Source: Muscardinus avellanarius
Taxonomy: Eukaryota; Chordata; Mammalia; Rodentia; Gliridae
Assembly (NCBI GenBank): GCA_963383645.1
Contig: OY726557.1
Span: 125,094,895-125,158,894 of the forward strand
Reading direction: 5' to 3'
DNA: 64,000 bases
The notes under the pieces were generated by a model, which made no database searches, had not been told where the DNA came from, and worked only from the letters and a program-made list of their open reading frames with translations. Shown here in pieces: positions 1-31,914 of this stretch; within the stretch, counting starts at the first letter, position 1; each line of letters starts with the position of its first letter. The translations under genes were made by a program, and so were the position numbers.

Positions 1-730
1 TGCTGTAGGATTCAATGGGGGCTATGGAGCTGCCTCCATGGCCATTGGCCCAAGTCCTGGCTCCATGCTCTCTCCCCAGCACCTGTCAACCTAAGTCTTC
101 TTGTAAGTTTTGGACAGAGGTGAATTTGGCCAGCAGTTTCCAGTGTCTCCACTAACGTTTGAGTTTTACCAAGAGGCTTTCTGTTCCTTAGCTATTCTTG
201 GACCTTCATATCTGTCTCCTAACTACACATCTCTTCCAAATGAATTCTTTAGTTACAGATAAAACTAGAACCAAGCCCAACAGATCAGAAGGTATCCCTG
301 GCCAGGACCTGCCCTTTGTTGGAGCTGTCTTGCCTGGCCCTGGGTGGCTCCAGCAAGCTTGGACTCATTGTCTCTGGAGGGAGTCATGCCAAGCCTGGAT
401 GGGCTCTGTTTAAAATGTCATCAAAGAGAGGCTTGGGGACAATATTTGCAAAGGGATCTGCCATTCTGATTTCCTGCATTTATGTCCAATTCCCATCTTC
501 CTGTTCCTCTTTCTCACTAATACAAAGAATGGTGTTTCTGCAGACACTTGCACCAAACCACTGAAGGGGAAGGAGGTTCTGACTGCTGTTTGACCTTAGG
601 CTTTTCTCAAATGTCCATCAAGAAAGGAGCTCTGTGACCTAAAGAAGGTCCTATCCCAGGCCCACCATCTGCCTGCCTTCTTTTACTTTCTCTACTTAAT
701 AAAGGACAATTATATATTTCTGATTATTAA
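1..730. other. Intergenic, nothing recognised
   Basis: Unique-looking DNA with no exon, RNA or known repeat that I can support. A plus-strand AATAAA near 698 has no gene attached to it. Confidence 0.5.
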
Positions 731-815
731 AATAACAATTTTTGGGGGGTGTCTGGGGATGGAACACCGGATCATTTGACCTCTGAGCTACAAGCGTGCG
801 CCACTACGCCCAGCT
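731..815 (-). repeat. Truncated B1-dID-like SINE
   Basis: The right-half phrase (ggatggaac..ctctgagctac) is fused directly to the B1 5' end (aagcgtgcgccactacgcccagct); the middle is deleted. Confidence 0.65.
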
Positions 816-869
816 TAAAATAACAAAATTTTTGAAAGTAGGAAAAAGATACAAAAACTCCACCTTTTC

Positions 870-1062
870 ACCCGGTGTGGTGGCACAAACTTGAAACCCA
901 GCATTTGGGAGGCTGCGATAGAAGATTGCTGTTCGTGGACAGCCTTAGCTACTTAGTGAGGCCCTTTGCAACTCAGTGAGACTGTTTCAAAATAAAGAAT
1001 AAAAAATAGGGCTGGGGGTGTAGCTTGGAAGTAGAATGCCCTTGGGTTTCAAAAACCTCTTC
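870..1062 (+). repeat. B1-dID-like SINE
   Basis: Typical composite: B1-like left half (GGTGTGGTGGCAC..), A-rich joint (CAAAATAAAGAATAAAAA), then an ID/tRNA-like right half (GGGCTGGGGGTGTAGCT..). Confidence 0.85.
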
Positions 1063-1103
1063 ACCTTTCAAATGATTGATTATATTTTGGCTTATTTCCC
1101 TTT

Positions 1104-1336
1104 CTTTCTTTCTTTCTTTTTTTTTTTTCTTTTTTTGGTACTGGGGATGGAACTCAGGGGCATTCTACCTCTGAGCTATACCCCCAGCCCTATTTTTTAT
1201 TCTTTATTTTAAAGCAGGGACTCACTGAGTTGCAAAGGGCCTCACTAAGTAGCTGAGGCTCTTCACAAACTGCGATCCTCCTGTCTCAGCCTCCCAAATA
1301 CTGGGATTACAAGCATGCTCCACCACTTCCGACTAT
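1104..1336 (-). repeat. B1-dID-like SINE
   Basis: Poly-T start, GGTACTGGGGATGGAACTCA and B1 end in reverse orientation. Confidence 0.85.
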
Positions 1337-1475
1337 CTTTCCATTTTTTATATGCACATAGGAAATAATTCAACATAGCACAAATGTTTAGTGAATGTGT
1401 CCTATATGCCAGGCATTGTGCTTATAATATTTCTACCTGGATCATAACTTCAGATCTATTCCTATGTTATCTCCT

Positions 1476-1476
<1 letters not shown>

Positions 1477-1512
<36 letters not shown>

Positions 1513-1695
1513 GTGGTCCTACCTCTGAGCTACACCCAGCCCTATTTTATTTTTTTTTTATTTTGAAACAGGGTCTTTCTGTGGTCCTGAGGGTCTTGCT
1601 GAATTTCTGAGACTGGTCTTAAATGTTGAAAGTGCAATCCTTCTGTCTCAGCCTTCCAAGTATTGAGATTACAGGTATGTGCCACCATGCCCGGG
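1477..1695 (-). repeat. B1-dID-like SINE with long poly-T
   Basis: A T run of more than 30 bases, then the reverse complement of the composite SINE, ending at CACCATGCCCGGG. Confidence 0.8.
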
Positions 1696-1855
1696 TCTTT
1701 CTCCTTTTCTAAAGCCAGGGTTAGTGCCCTGGCACAGGTAACCCTTCTCATTATGAAATATTTAGAGGGGCCTCTGAGACTATCAATGTTTGGATCTGTA
1801 AGGGGCTCCAGAGTCACAGTAAAGAATCGCTTTACGATTAAGACCATGGAGAGAG

Positions 1856-2039
1856 CCGGGCGTGGTGGCGCACGCTTGTAATCCCCGCGCTTGGGAGGCA
1901 GAGACAGGAGGATCGTGCAGGTTCGAAGCCAGCCGCGCGCGCTGGCTTAGGAGACCCTGTTTCCAAATAAAAATATAAAAATAGGTCTGGGAGTGTAGCC
2001 CGGAAGTAGAAGGGCTTCCAGGAACCCCAGTACCACCAA

Positions 2040-2074
<35 letters not shown>

Positions 2075-2075
2075 G
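1856..2075 (+). repeat. B1-dID-like SINE, younger subtype, with target-site duplication
   Basis: Subtype marked by GCGCTGGCTTAGGAGACC and GGGCTTCCAGGAACCCCAG. Ends in an (AAT)n run at 2038-2074. Flanked by a perfect repeat TAAGACCATGGAGAG, so insertion is recent. Confidence 0.9.
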
Positions 2076-3399
2076 ACCATGGAGAGGAAAATAAGCCCCC
2101 ATACTGGTAAGGGCAGGTTCAGAGGACAGAAGCAAGTGACTCTGAGAAGTCCAGCCCTATATCTGAATAGATGGGGAACAGCAATGGGTGGTGAAATATC
2201 ATTCATTCAGAGGTGGCTCCCAGGAGATGCTGAATATTTATGAACCTGTGTAATCAAGACCTGGGAGGTAAGGCTTGAGGAATAAACGGGCAGTGGGGTG
2301 GGGGGTGGGAAAGTGGAAGGAAGTCATGGAAGAGAAGCTATGGGAAAAGGAGAGGGGTACACAAAAGGAGGGAGAAAAGAAAGAATAGGCTCCTCCCAGG
2401 ATTTGTTGAAATGGTGACCTCTGTGTATGTTCCTCAATCTTTGGTCTCTTTCCACTGTGTGATGGGGGATGGGGCCACAGTGACACCTGGCTGCCTCAGG
2501 CTGGACTGTGCTTCTCTGTGGATCACAGAGAGAACTTGGAGTCATCATCTTCACCCCCAAGGAACCGAGTTCCAGGAAGATCCTGTGGAAAGGCGCCTTC
2601 CCATGGTGTGAGAAACCAAAGGCTAATGTGGGTCAGTGGAAGGAAAGACCCCTGGTCAGAGGGGTCCCTGCAGATACTGGAGATAGTTCAGGGAGAATAC
2701 AAACAAATGTGCAAAACATACACAAGCACCAAGAAAAGACAGGTACCCAGTGATAGGCAGTGGCAAACTCTTTCACATGTGTATTTAATACAGACGCATT
2801 TCCCTCTGAATGGGAATCGTTAGAGGCAAAGGTATATTCCTCTTTAACTGAAAAGTGGGACATCATCCATAGGATGTCAGGGATTTGAAGGTCTTAATTG
2901 GTCTCTTCCTTTGTGAATTACATCTTCACCAACACAGAGGAGTTATGGGGAGGGAAAGAAACGGGGAGAGAGGAGAGAAATCGAAACGGAAAGAAATAAA
3001 TAACAGAGTTCATTTTGGACTTGTCTGAGACTGGAGAAGAGCCAGGAATGACAGACAGCATTAAGTACAAAGAGCAGCCTATTTAGTATAGATAGATCCA
3101 AGGGGCTAGGGGATTTTAGAACTAAAAATAGAATGACAAAAAAAAAAAAGATCCAGAGGTCTCAGTGAATTTCACTGAGCAGTTCGATTGTGGATGGCAT
3201 TCTGTTACTGAATTATGCATAAGAGTAGGATATGGATGTGTTAGAGGAGGGGGAAGGGGAGACATTCTTATGCTAAACTCAGAGGTAGGTCTTTCACAGG
3301 GATGTGGTAGACCTTATTGATCATGCATACAGGTATAGAGCCAGCCCAGTTTAAATCCTGGATCCTCCATTTGGTAGCCAAATAACTTTAGGAAAGTTA
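2076..3399. other. Intergenic, unique
   Basis: No gene recognised; a purine-rich stretch at about 2940-3000 and an A run near 3140 are the only notable features. Confidence 0.45.
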
Positions 3400-3473
3400 C
3401 TTTTATTTTATTTTTTTTGGTATAGGGGATCAAACCCACAGGAGTTCTACATCTGAACAACACCCAGGCCTTT

Positions 3474-3509
<36 letters not shown>

Positions 3510-3630
3510 TATTATATTATTATTTTGAAATAAAGTCTAAGTTGCTGAGGCTGGCCTTGATCCTGCAATTCTCCTGTCTCAGTCTCCTAAGTACCTGGAT
3601 TACAGGCATGCCTCTACCACATCCAGTGGG
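3400..3630 (-). repeat. Diverged B1-dID-like SINE with (ATT)n expansion
   Basis: Reverse SINE with an (ATT)n microsatellite at about 3477-3525 at the A-rich joint. Confidence 0.75.
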
Positions 3631-3791
3631 AAACTCTATCTTTACCTTCATCCTTAAAACTAAAAATTCTAGACGTGCAGAAAAGATAAGTGTAGAAAAT
3701 CAAACCCTAGAATTGTTAGAAGGAAGTAAGAATTCTTTCCTTGAAATCTTGGCATAAGGAAGGCATTTCTATACATAACATAAGCCCAAAT

Positions 3792-3986
3792 TATTATTAT
3801 TTTTTGGGGGGTGGTACTGGGGTTCCTGGAAATCCATCTACTTCCAGGCTATACTCCCAGACCTATTTTTATACTTTTTTATTTGAAAACAGGGTCTCTT
3901 AAGCCAGCGTGGCTGGCTTCGAACCTGCGCTATCCTCCTGTCTCCCAAACGCGGGGATTACAAGCGTGCGCCACCACGACTGGCCA
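3792..3986 (-). repeat. B1-dID-like SINE, younger subtype
   Basis: Carries GGTACTGGGGTTCCTGGAA and AAGCCAGCGTGGCTGGCTTC, diagnostic of the subtype. Confidence 0.85.
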
Positions 3987-4011
3987 AATTATTTAACATA
4001 TTACATTGACT

Positions 4012-4242
4012 ATTTATTTATTTACTTATTTATTTATTTTGGTGGTACTGGGGGTGGAACCCAGGGGCTTTCTACCTCAGGGCTATACTCTCAGACCTTT
4101 TTTATATTTTATTTGGAAACAGGGTCTCACTAAGTTGCTGAGAGCCTCACTAAGTAGCTGAGGCTGGCTTCGAACCCGTGTGATCCTCCTGTCTCAGCCT
4201 CCCAAGCGCGGGGATTACAAGTGTGCACCACCACGCCTGGCT
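4012..4242 (-). repeat. B1-dID-like SINE
   Basis: Full-length reverse copy; (ATTT)n head. Confidence 0.85.
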
Positions 4243-4266
4243 TACATTGATTATATTTGACTTTAA

Positions 4267-4480
4267 TTTTTTTTTTTTTTTGGTGGGTCTGGAGATGGAA
4301 CCCAGGGGCATTCGACCTCCGAGCCACACCCCCTGCCTTATATTTTATTTTATTTTTAAACAGGGTCTCACTGAGTTGCAAATGGCCTCACAAAGTAACT
4401 GAGGCTGTCTGCGAACCGCGATCCTCCTGTCTCAGCCTCTCAAATGCTGGGATTTTAAGTGTGCGCCACCACGCCTGGCT
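4267..4480 (-). repeat. B1-dID-like SINE
   Basis: Full-length reverse copy, next to the previous one. Confidence 0.85.
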
Positions 4481-4490
4481 GACTTTAAGT

Positions 4491-4711
4491 TTTTATTTAT
4501 TTGTTTACTTATTTGTACTGGGAATGAAGCCCAGGGAATTCCATTTCTGAACTATACCCCCAGCCCTATTTATTTATTTTTATGTTGAAACAGATTCTCA
4601 CTAAGTAGTTTAGAGCCTCACTAAGTTACTGAGGCTGGCCTCGAACCTGTGATTCCAGTGACTCAGCTTCTCAAGTACTAGGATTACAAATGTTTTCTAT
4701 TATGCCTGGCT
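4491..4711 (-). repeat. B1-dID-like SINE
   Basis: Third consecutive reverse copy in this cluster, more diverged. Confidence 0.8.
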
Positions 4712-4937
4712 TGTAGCAATGTTTATAAAACAAAAATCCAGAAACAAAGTAAATCTTCTATTATAAATAGGGAACTGATTACAAATGTACGAGAAATCTA
4801 TGCATTGAGTATCAAGCAGTTAGTAGAGAAGATGAGAGTTCACATGCTGATATGTGTGCCCTGGAAATGTTGATAAGTGCACAGAGGTCCTGGGTTTGAT
4901 CTTCAGGACTTTAAAATGAGTGATTTTAACTCAATCT

Positions 4938-5132
4938 TTATTATTATTATTATGAATTATTGTGTGGTAGTGGGGATTGAACTCAGAGGCATTCTACCTT
5001 CAAACCACACCCCAGCCACTTTTTTTAAAAAACAAGGCCTCACAAGTTGCTGAGGCTGGCCTTGAACCTGTGACCCTCCTGTCTCAGCCTCCCAAGTACT
5101 GGGATTATAGGCATGAACTATCACACTTGGCT
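4938..5132 (-). repeat. B1-dID-like SINE
   Basis: Reverse copy with shortened joint. Confidence 0.8.
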
Positions 5133-5264
5133 CAATGCAATGTTTAAATAAAACAAAAAGGCAAGTTGCAGATGAGTATAAATAATGCGATCATATTATC
5201 CTTCCTTCTCAGAAGAATAGAGGTAAATATTTTATATGCTTTTAAAAAATATTATTAAGCTAAG

Positions 5265-5448
5265 GCCAGGCGTGGTGACACATGCTTGTAATCCCCGCAC
5301 TTGGGAGGCAGAGACAGAAGGATCGCGCAGGTTCAAAGCCAGCTGTGCACACTGGCTTAAGAGACCCTGTTTCCAAAATAAAAATGTAAAAATAGGTCTG
5401 GGAGTGTAGGCCGGAGGTAGAAGGGCTTCCAGGAACCCCAGTACCACA
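5265..5448 (+). repeat. B1-dID-like SINE, younger subtype
   Basis: Carries ACTGGCTTAAGAGACC and the GGGCTTCCAGGAACCCCAG tail; the poly-A position is replaced by CA/TA repeats. Confidence 0.85.
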
Positions 5449-5466
5449 CACACACACACACACAAA

Positions 5467-5519
<53 letters not shown>
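5445..5519. repeat. (CA)n(TA)n microsatellite
   Basis: CA repeat followed by an uninterrupted TA run of about 50 bases at the SINE tail. Confidence 0.95.
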
Positions 5520-5521
<2 letters not shown>

Positions 5522-5522
<1 letters not shown>

Positions 5523-5743
5523 CTGGGCATGGTGGCACATGCTTGTAATCCCAGCATTTAGGAGGCTGAGACAGGAGGATCAAGGTTTGAGGACAGCCTC
5601 AGCTACTTAGTGAGGGCCTTCGCAGCTTAGTAAGACCCTGTTTCAAAATAAAGAGTAAAAAATCAGGCTGGTGGTGTAACTCAGAGGTAGAATGCCCTTG
5701 GGTTCAATCCCCAGTACCCAGTATATATATATATATATATATA
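5522..5743 (+). repeat. B1-dID-like SINE ending in (TA)n
   Basis: Full copy; the tail is a TA run at 5721-5743. Confidence 0.85.
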
Positions 5744-5783
5744 GCTATTTAGAGTCTGTTTCAACAGAAAAATAAATAAATAA

Positions 5784-6235
5784 AAAGAGCTGTGGGTGTA
5801 GCTCGGAGGTAAAATGCTCCTAGTTCAATCTATAGTACTATGTATGGTGGCACATGCCTATAATCCCAGTAGTTGGGAGGCTGAGACAGAGGATTGCATG
5901 TTTGAAGCCAGCCTACTTAGTGAGACCTTCAGCAACTTAGCAAAACCTTGTTTTTTTTTTTTTTTAAGTAGCACATGTTGATAATCTCAGTACTTTGGAG
6001 ACTGAGATAGGAGGATCAGAGGTTTGAGGTCAGCCTCAGCAACTTAGCAATGCCCTCGGCAACTTCATGAGAACCTATTTCAAAATAAAATAGGGCCGAG
6101 GGTGTGGCTCAGAGGTAGAATGTCTAAATTCAGTCCTCAGTATCACCAAAAATAAATAGTAAGTAAAATAATATAAAGTAAAAAAGGACACGGTATAGCT
6201 TGGAGGCAGGACACTCCTGGGTTCAATCCCCAAAA
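5784..6235 (+). repeat. Cluster of diverged B1-dID/ID-like SINE pieces
   Basis: Right-half piece at 5784-5839, left-half piece at 5840-5965, fuller copy at 5966-6148 and another right-half piece at 6186-6235, all plus orientation. Confidence 0.7.
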
Positions 6236-6584
6236 CCAGTAATGATGATAGTAATAATAAATAAACATGGAAGGATATGAAGAAACAATCAGTAGTTACC
6301 CCAGACAAGTGGGGTTTGTTGGGTAAAGAAAGATTTAATGAGGGGGTAGTAGACTTTTCATCCTTTACTCTCTTACTCTGCTTGGATGTTTATGCGTGAG
6401 CATGTATTATACCTATTATAATAAACATGTCTTAAGACTAGAAAAATATAGTTCCCAGGAAAACACCAGAAATAATGGAGAGGAGGAGAAATGGAGAAAG
6501 GACCGGGGGTGAGAGAGGTTCACTGAATTGAAGAATGTTACTCCCCCCAAAATATTATGCCCACCTTACTTTACAATATGACTT

Positions 6585-6629
6585 TGGGGTTAGAGGTGTA
6601 GCTCAGTGTTAGAGCACATACTCTGCAAT

Positions 6630-6671
<42 letters not shown>
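6585..6671 (+). repeat. ID-like tRNA-derived SINE with (CA)n tail
   Basis: GGTTAGAGGTGTAGCTCAGTG resembles a tRNA A-box; the tail is a CA microsatellite at 6630-6671. Confidence 0.75.
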
Positions 6672-6673
<2 letters not shown>

Positions 6674-6810
6674 ACCTCATTTGGAAGTAGGACTTTTACA
6701 GATATAATTCATTAAAATGTGGCCATACTGAATTAAGATGGACCTTAATCCAATGACTAGTGGCTTTATAAAATGAGATAACAAAAAAAAAATGAGATAA
6801 CAGATACCAG

Positions 6811-6994
6811 GCTGGACATGATGTCTCTTGCCTGTAATCCCAGCACTTGGGAGGCTAAGACAGGAGAATTGTGGGTTCAAGGCCAGCCTCAGCAACTTAG
6901 TGAGACCCTGCTTAAACTAAAAAAAAAAAAAAATAAAAAAGGACTGGAGGTATAGCTCAAAGATACAATGCCCCAGGGCTTAATCCCCAGTACC
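6811..6994 (+). repeat. B1-dID-like SINE
   Basis: Older full copy with an A-run joint. Confidence 0.8.
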
Positions 6995-7076
6995 CTCCCC
7001 CTCCAAAAGAGAAAGACAGACAAACAGGCAGACAGAGAAGAAGGCCATTTGAAGATCAAGGCAAAGATTGGAACAA

Positions 7077-7163
7077 TGGGGCTGGGGTATAGCTCAGTGT
7101 CATAGCACTTGCCTGGCACGCACAAGGCCCTGGTATCAATCCTCAACACTGAGAAAAATAATT
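7077..7163 (+). repeat. ID element (tRNA-Ala-like SINE)
   Basis: GGGGCTGGGGTATAGCTCAGT with CTTGCCTGGCACGCACAAGG, close to the rodent ID consensus. Not a functional tRNA gene. Confidence 0.8.
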
Positions 7164-9639
7164 AAAGCAGCTAAACATTGAAGAATGCCAAGGTTTGTTT
7201 GCAACCACTAGAAGCTGTTAGAAGCAAGAAGAGGGCTTCCCTAGAACCTTCAGAGAGCACATGGCCAGCAGCTACCTTGCTTTCAGACTTCTAGCCTCCA
7301 GAATGGAGAGATCAAGAGTCTGTTGTCTTGTCATCCAGTTTGAAGATTTTTTTAATGCATCCCTAAGGAGCAGTCCTAACAAAGAAGGAGAGAGGGAAAG
7401 AAAGAGAGAGAAGCAAAGAAGGCTAGTGGGCTCAGAAGGGGAAGTTTTGAGGACTAAGTATTTAATTAGTTGTATCGCTAAATATATATTTATGGAATGC
7501 TTACTCTGTACCTAGTTTTATAACAAGAAGCAAGAAAGCTCTGTTCTCCCTAGCCTTGTGACATCTGTACTGGGATGTGGACATTTCTGCCCAATTGCCT
7601 CCGGACTTCCAGACTTAGTGGGGTGTGTGGCAAAGTGTCTCCTCCAGAGGAACCCTGTGGGGAAAGGGGTTCTCTTGGGCAGGGGGCCTGACTTATTATC
7701 TCAGCAGCTACAGGGGTTGAGCCAACAATCTCTGGCTCCTGCCGGGGGCAGCTCCTGCTGTCTGCCTTCCAGCTGGGTGGCTGCTCTTTGCTCTCTGATC
7801 CCCCCTTCTGTTCGGCCCTCTGGCCCCTGCTGGCTGGGTCACTGCCCCCTGGCATCATTACTCTGAGGCCTGCAGCCCTGCTGGGCCATTCACAGGCATA
7901 GTCTAGTGGGGGTGGAGGAAAGCAGATATTAGTTCCTCACCCCCCCCCCAAAACAAAACTCCACACACATACGCACATATGCTTAATGTATATTAGTGCC
8001 CTGGGAAGGGGTCTAGAATGAGAGTGATGGGCGGCTGCAGGCTCTGGGGGGATGCAAATGGGCCGGGCTGTGTGTGTGCATTGGGGGCAGGCAGTGACAG
8101 TAATGGGTATGAGCTGGGGGAATGGTGATCTTCAGACTGATCTCCTGGGCAATCGCATGCCAGCAGCATCCACAAGCAGCTGGCATGCAGACCTCGGACC
8201 ACCAGAAGCTTTCCCATACAGCCCCCAGCTTGGCCACTGGAAATTCCCAGCCACATTCTCTGTTCCTTGTGCTGGCACGAGGCCAAATAAGTTAGCCTGG
8301 GGTAGCGATTCTTGCACATGCGCACACATGCATGTGCACACACACACGCGCGCACACACACAGGCAAGGGGTGGAAGGGTGAAGATTTCCTTTAAAGGTG
8401 CCTACCTGATTTTCAAAACGTTTCTCTTGTGTATGGTTCCTGTGCTACTTGTAATCATTTCCCTTTCCTATTCTCCATGTTCTCTGCAAATGCACCTACC
8501 CCAAAACCACCCGGGAAAGAAATACCTCTCCCCCACATTGGCCTCTTCAGTCCTTGGCCCCGGTGCTCTTTTCTATGGCCCCACCTGTCAACACACCCCA
8601 CTTCTTCCCATCAGACGTCATAAACCTATCAGAGCAAACTTACCCCTACGTCCATAGATCCAACACCTCCCACCCTCCCTGCCTCTTGCTACTCTCTCCT
8701 TCTGCCAGGACCCCTTCAAAACCTCCTTTTCTTTTTCTCACCCTTCTAGAGTTTGGACTTGGAAAAGAAGCCATGTCCTGAAGTGGAAGAAGGAAGGGAC
8801 GTCCTCAAACCCAACACTGACTCTTTCTTCAGCCAAAGGTGGAGGATCACAAACCACCTGCGTTGCCCCAGGAGACCACGGCAGTTCCCATGCATCTGTC
8901 CAGTGTTGTAGGTGCTCGCAGCCACCTACAGCGTATAGGTTAGGGAACGGAGAGAGATGCAGAGCCATACACAAGAGGCAAACCTCAAAGAGCTTCCTTG
9001 ATAATGGGGGGGGGGTTAGTGAGGTGACAAGGAGGAGACAGACCCTTATTGGATTAAAAGGAGAGGATCCTGGAGATAGTGAGGACCATGCAGAATGGAA
9101 GAGCAGAAGGGAACAAGAAGGAAAATTAGGGGGAGGAACAAGAGAGTGTGGAGAAAGGGAAAGGTGTAGAAGAAGGACAGAATATTGGGGCCCGGAGGGT
9201 GCCCAAGAGGGGAAGAGAAGTTCCACTGTTTGTCCAGCCTCCAACCCAGATGCCAGGGATTAGGAAGCAGCCTTACCCATGGGCTGCACTGCTGCCTCCG
9301 CTCTGGGAGCCCTGAGCAAATACGCCCTGATCCCCACATAAAGGGCCAATTAACTGCGCCGTCTCCGGAAACAAATCCGCTAACAGGGTGACAAGCCCCT
9401 AGACGCTGGCGGGCCCTGTGTTTGCAGAGAGGCCGGCCGGGAGCAAATCAGGGGATTAGTTAGGATGGGGCAGGGTCTGCCAGGTGGGGCCGCTCCAGTG
9501 CAGGGCCTGATGCCAGGACACGGTATTTCTGTCCTAGTTGGGTTTCTGATGTAATGGAACCTGAGTGTCCACGGTCAGCAGGGGGCTCTAGCAAAGGGCC
9601 CTGAAATCCTGAATCCGCAGGGGTCAGAGTAGAGGAAGT

Positions 9640-9760
9640 AATTCAAATCCTCTTTAATAGGTGGGGAATCTGAGGCCCAGAGCGGCAGCATCTTGTAATT
9701 GTCAGATACGGGATTGGGACCCACTTCTCTGAGCTGTCTCATTCCTGAAGGAACACATTA
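9640..9760 (-). repeat. MIR/L2-like ancient fragment
   Basis: The phrase GGGGAATCTGAGGCCCAGAG and following bases resemble the reverse complement of MIR-type repeats. Confidence 0.45.
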
Positions 9761-10314
9761 CCATCTCTCCTACCTGAATGTCGCCGTAGAGCAAGGGAGA
9801 GATCTAAAATCCTATATTTTTGTGTCCCGCTGCTGCTTTCCCAAGAATGTGTAGCTATCCCTTCTCCCACCTACCCCAACCGTCTCAGCCTGGAGGTCGG
9901 CTTTCTTTGAATCCCCTGCGGGCCGAGGGGACACTGCAGCAGAGAAGTGCTGAAAGAACAGCTCCCAGGCAGCGCGGCCTCCACCACGCCCCGGGTGTGC
10001 TCAGAGCATCTGCGAAGTACGTGCGAACTAGACCCGAGGCCACGGTGTAGGAAGACACTCAACACACCCAGTTGGGGGGTCCACCGGGAATCGTGCGGGT
10101 TGGGACCAGCCCCTCAGCCCTGAACGCGTCCACACCGTGGCCCGTGTCGCGTCCTTGGAATACTTCCCCTCTTGACTCTTGAGCCTGCAATCTAGGATTG
10201 CCATGCAAACGCCGCTCTGACCCCAGTTGGGGAGGGGTAGGCAGGAGATCCTCATGTAGAAAGAACCCTAGAAAAGTCAGAAGTAGGCTTGGACTGGGGG
10301 TGAAGATAGATCAT

Positions 10315-10359
<45 letters not shown>
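10315..10359 (+). repeat. (TG)n microsatellite
   Basis: Over 20 uninterrupted TG units. Confidence 0.95.
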
Positions 10360-10360
<1 letters not shown>

Positions 10361-10508
10361 TGGGAAGGATGACCCTTTCAGGTTCTAACAGATTTGCACG
10401 AATGTTGTATCCATCCTGTGTCTTGAACTTGCTTTTACAGAACAATGTTGCCCTTTGTTCTAGACTCCTAGATACCCTTCCATCGCAATGTAAAATAGCT
10501 CCATCTTT

Positions 10509-10668
10509 CAGAAGGATCGCGGTTCGCGGACAGCCTCAGCTACTTAGCACAACTCAGTGAGACCCTGATCAAAAAATATAAAGACTACAAAATAGGACCA
10601 GGGGTGTAGCTCGGAGGTGGAATGCCCCTGGGTTCTATCCCCAGGACCCGCAAAAACAAAACAAAACA
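10509..10668 (+). repeat. 5'-truncated B1-dID-like SINE
   Basis: Starts inside the left half (AGGATCGCGGTTCGCGGACA) and runs through the right half to a CAAAA-rich tail. Confidence 0.8.
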
Positions 10669-11233
10669 GCTTAGTAAAACACGTCAGAATAATGTAAAGT
10701 GTGCAAGTTTCTTGGGGCTCCCAGGTCTTCCCCTCTGGTTTTATCTGTGTTCTGAATATCCCGCAGAAACTTCTGGGTTAGGACCTCTGGAGCCGGCTTC
10801 CGGGCCAGCGTGGCTTTCTGGCTGCAGATCAGACAATTAGGGGGCACTGGGGTGCACCCTAGGTGCAACCCTCTTCCCACTCCCAACTCTGGCTCCAAAC
10901 CACCCCAGTCTGCTGCGCTCCCATTGCTAAACTGCGGGGTTAGAAAGGAAGCCGGGATCTGGGAGCGTGACAGCGCCTGCTTGCACGTTGCCTCGGTTTC
11001 CCCAGGACCAGAAAAGGAGAGAAGACATTCCCGTTGTAAAGCTGAGCAGGAGGGCAGAGTCTGACCAAGCCTCGTCCCTCCTCTCGGTTACTTGGAGAAA
11101 GGAGGGAAACTCCTGCAGTGCCCAGGATCGGACGCCAGGCAAGAAAGAGGTGCGGGGCGGGGACTCGAGTTTCCTGTCCTGCTAGTGGCGGTGCGAGCAG
11201 GGCTGGGGGTGCGGACGGAGGCGGATTAAGCCC

Positions 11234-30906
<19,673 letters not shown>

Positions 30907-31195
30907 CCTTTGATGAGGCCATGGGAACATGGAGAGTTCCTTGGGGAAGGGGTAGAGCCCTGTCTTGGAAGGAAGTGTGCAAGTGAAAAGTAGAAATCGC
31001 AGCCGGGTGCTGGCCTCCGAGAGGAGCAGGGCCGGGACACTCCCTCCCTGCAGTGAAGCTCGGGCTCACTAAAGCCCATTTGCCTCAATGGCTTCAGCTG
31101 GCTGGAAGGCCAGAGAGCCAGGGCCTCCCTTCCTATCTCTTTCTGCCTGACACCTGTTTGTATAAAAGACAATAAAAAGGTCTGATCCAAGCCCT
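30907..31195 (+). other. ROBO3: ROBO3 3' untranslated region
   Basis: Non-coding, SINE-free sequence from the stop codon to about 20 nt past the AATAAA at 31171. The exact cleavage point is inferred. Confidence 0.75.
31171..31176 (+). terminator. ROBO3: ROBO3 polyadenylation signal AATAAA
   Basis: Canonical AATAAA 265 nt past the ROBO3 stop, followed by a T/G-rich stretch starting about 25 nt downstream. Confidence 0.8.
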
Positions 31196-31548
31196 GGGCT
31201 CTGTTTTCTCTGTTGAAGTATATTGGGAAGAAGGGGCCTGTGAGGGTCTGTAGATCCATGCACACCCATAGTTTCTGCATACTTTTGAATTTCGGTCAAA
31301 ATTACTAGGTGAGGACAAGTGCTAGGTAAGAGGCACTGACCTGTCCTGCTTCCCCGAGGAGCCGAAGCCCACTGTCCCCCGGTTATAGTCATGGAGACCT
31401 TGCAAATAGCTAATGAGTAGATACTAGTCAGAGGATAGAGCCAAGTCCTTATTTAATACCCTCCCCTGGGGTTTGTCTTCTCTTCTCTAAAGGCATGCAC
31501 CCTTCACAATAGAAATAAAAAGTTTTAAAAATCCAAAATTCAAAGACA
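31196..31548. other. Intergenic between ROBO3 and ROBO4, nothing recognised
   Basis: Unique sequence without a supported gene. Confidence 0.5.
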
Positions 31549-31737
31549 GCCTGGGTATGAGAGTATATACCTGTAATCCCAGTACATGGGAGACTGAGCA
31601 GGAGGGTTAAAGGTCTGCCTCTGCAACAAGGCCTTCAGTAACCTAGTGAGACAATATTTCAAAATAAAAAATAAAGCTGATGCTGAAGCTCAGAGAAAGA
31701 ATGGCACTGAGTTCAGTCCCCAGCACACTCGCGTGCG

Positions 31738-31785
<48 letters not shown>
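31549..31785 (+). repeat. Diverged B1-dID-like SINE with (GC)n(CA)n tail
   Basis: Tail is CG dinucleotides then CA units at 31731-31785. Confidence 0.8.
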
Positions 31786-31914
31786 ACTGCAGGAACTTGG
31801 GGGAAACCCCAGGCAAAAGTGCCTGTTTCTTCACAGCCTGGACTCCCTCACAGAGAGCACTGCACACGGGCACCACTGAGCCCAGAGGCAACTGACTTGG
31901 CTGACACAGAATTA

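Larger units (their letters stand above)
7164..10508. other. Mostly unique intergenic DNA upstream of ROBO3
   Basis: No SINE and no supported exon. Features seen: CA/CG repeat near 8335-8360, a MIR/L2-like fragment near 9640-9760, homeodomain-like cores near 9350-9460, (TG)n at 10315-10359. Open frames here show no recognisable protein. Confidence 0.5.

Noticed and set aside
698..703. Plus-strand AATAAA as a gene end
   Set aside because: No exon or 3' UTR could be linked to it in this window.
5260..5583. Open frames rich in Ile/Tyr
   Set aside because: Translation of a TA dinucleotide run inside SINE sequence.
7077..7163. Possible tRNA gene (A-box and B-box-like words)
   Set aside because: Sequence fits an ID SINE with a degenerate cloverleaf and an A-rich tail, not an intact tRNA.
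8052..8657. 201-codon open frame upstream of ROBO3
   Set aside because: No known domain, unsupported codon bias, no splice or promoter context; a chance frame in unique DNA.
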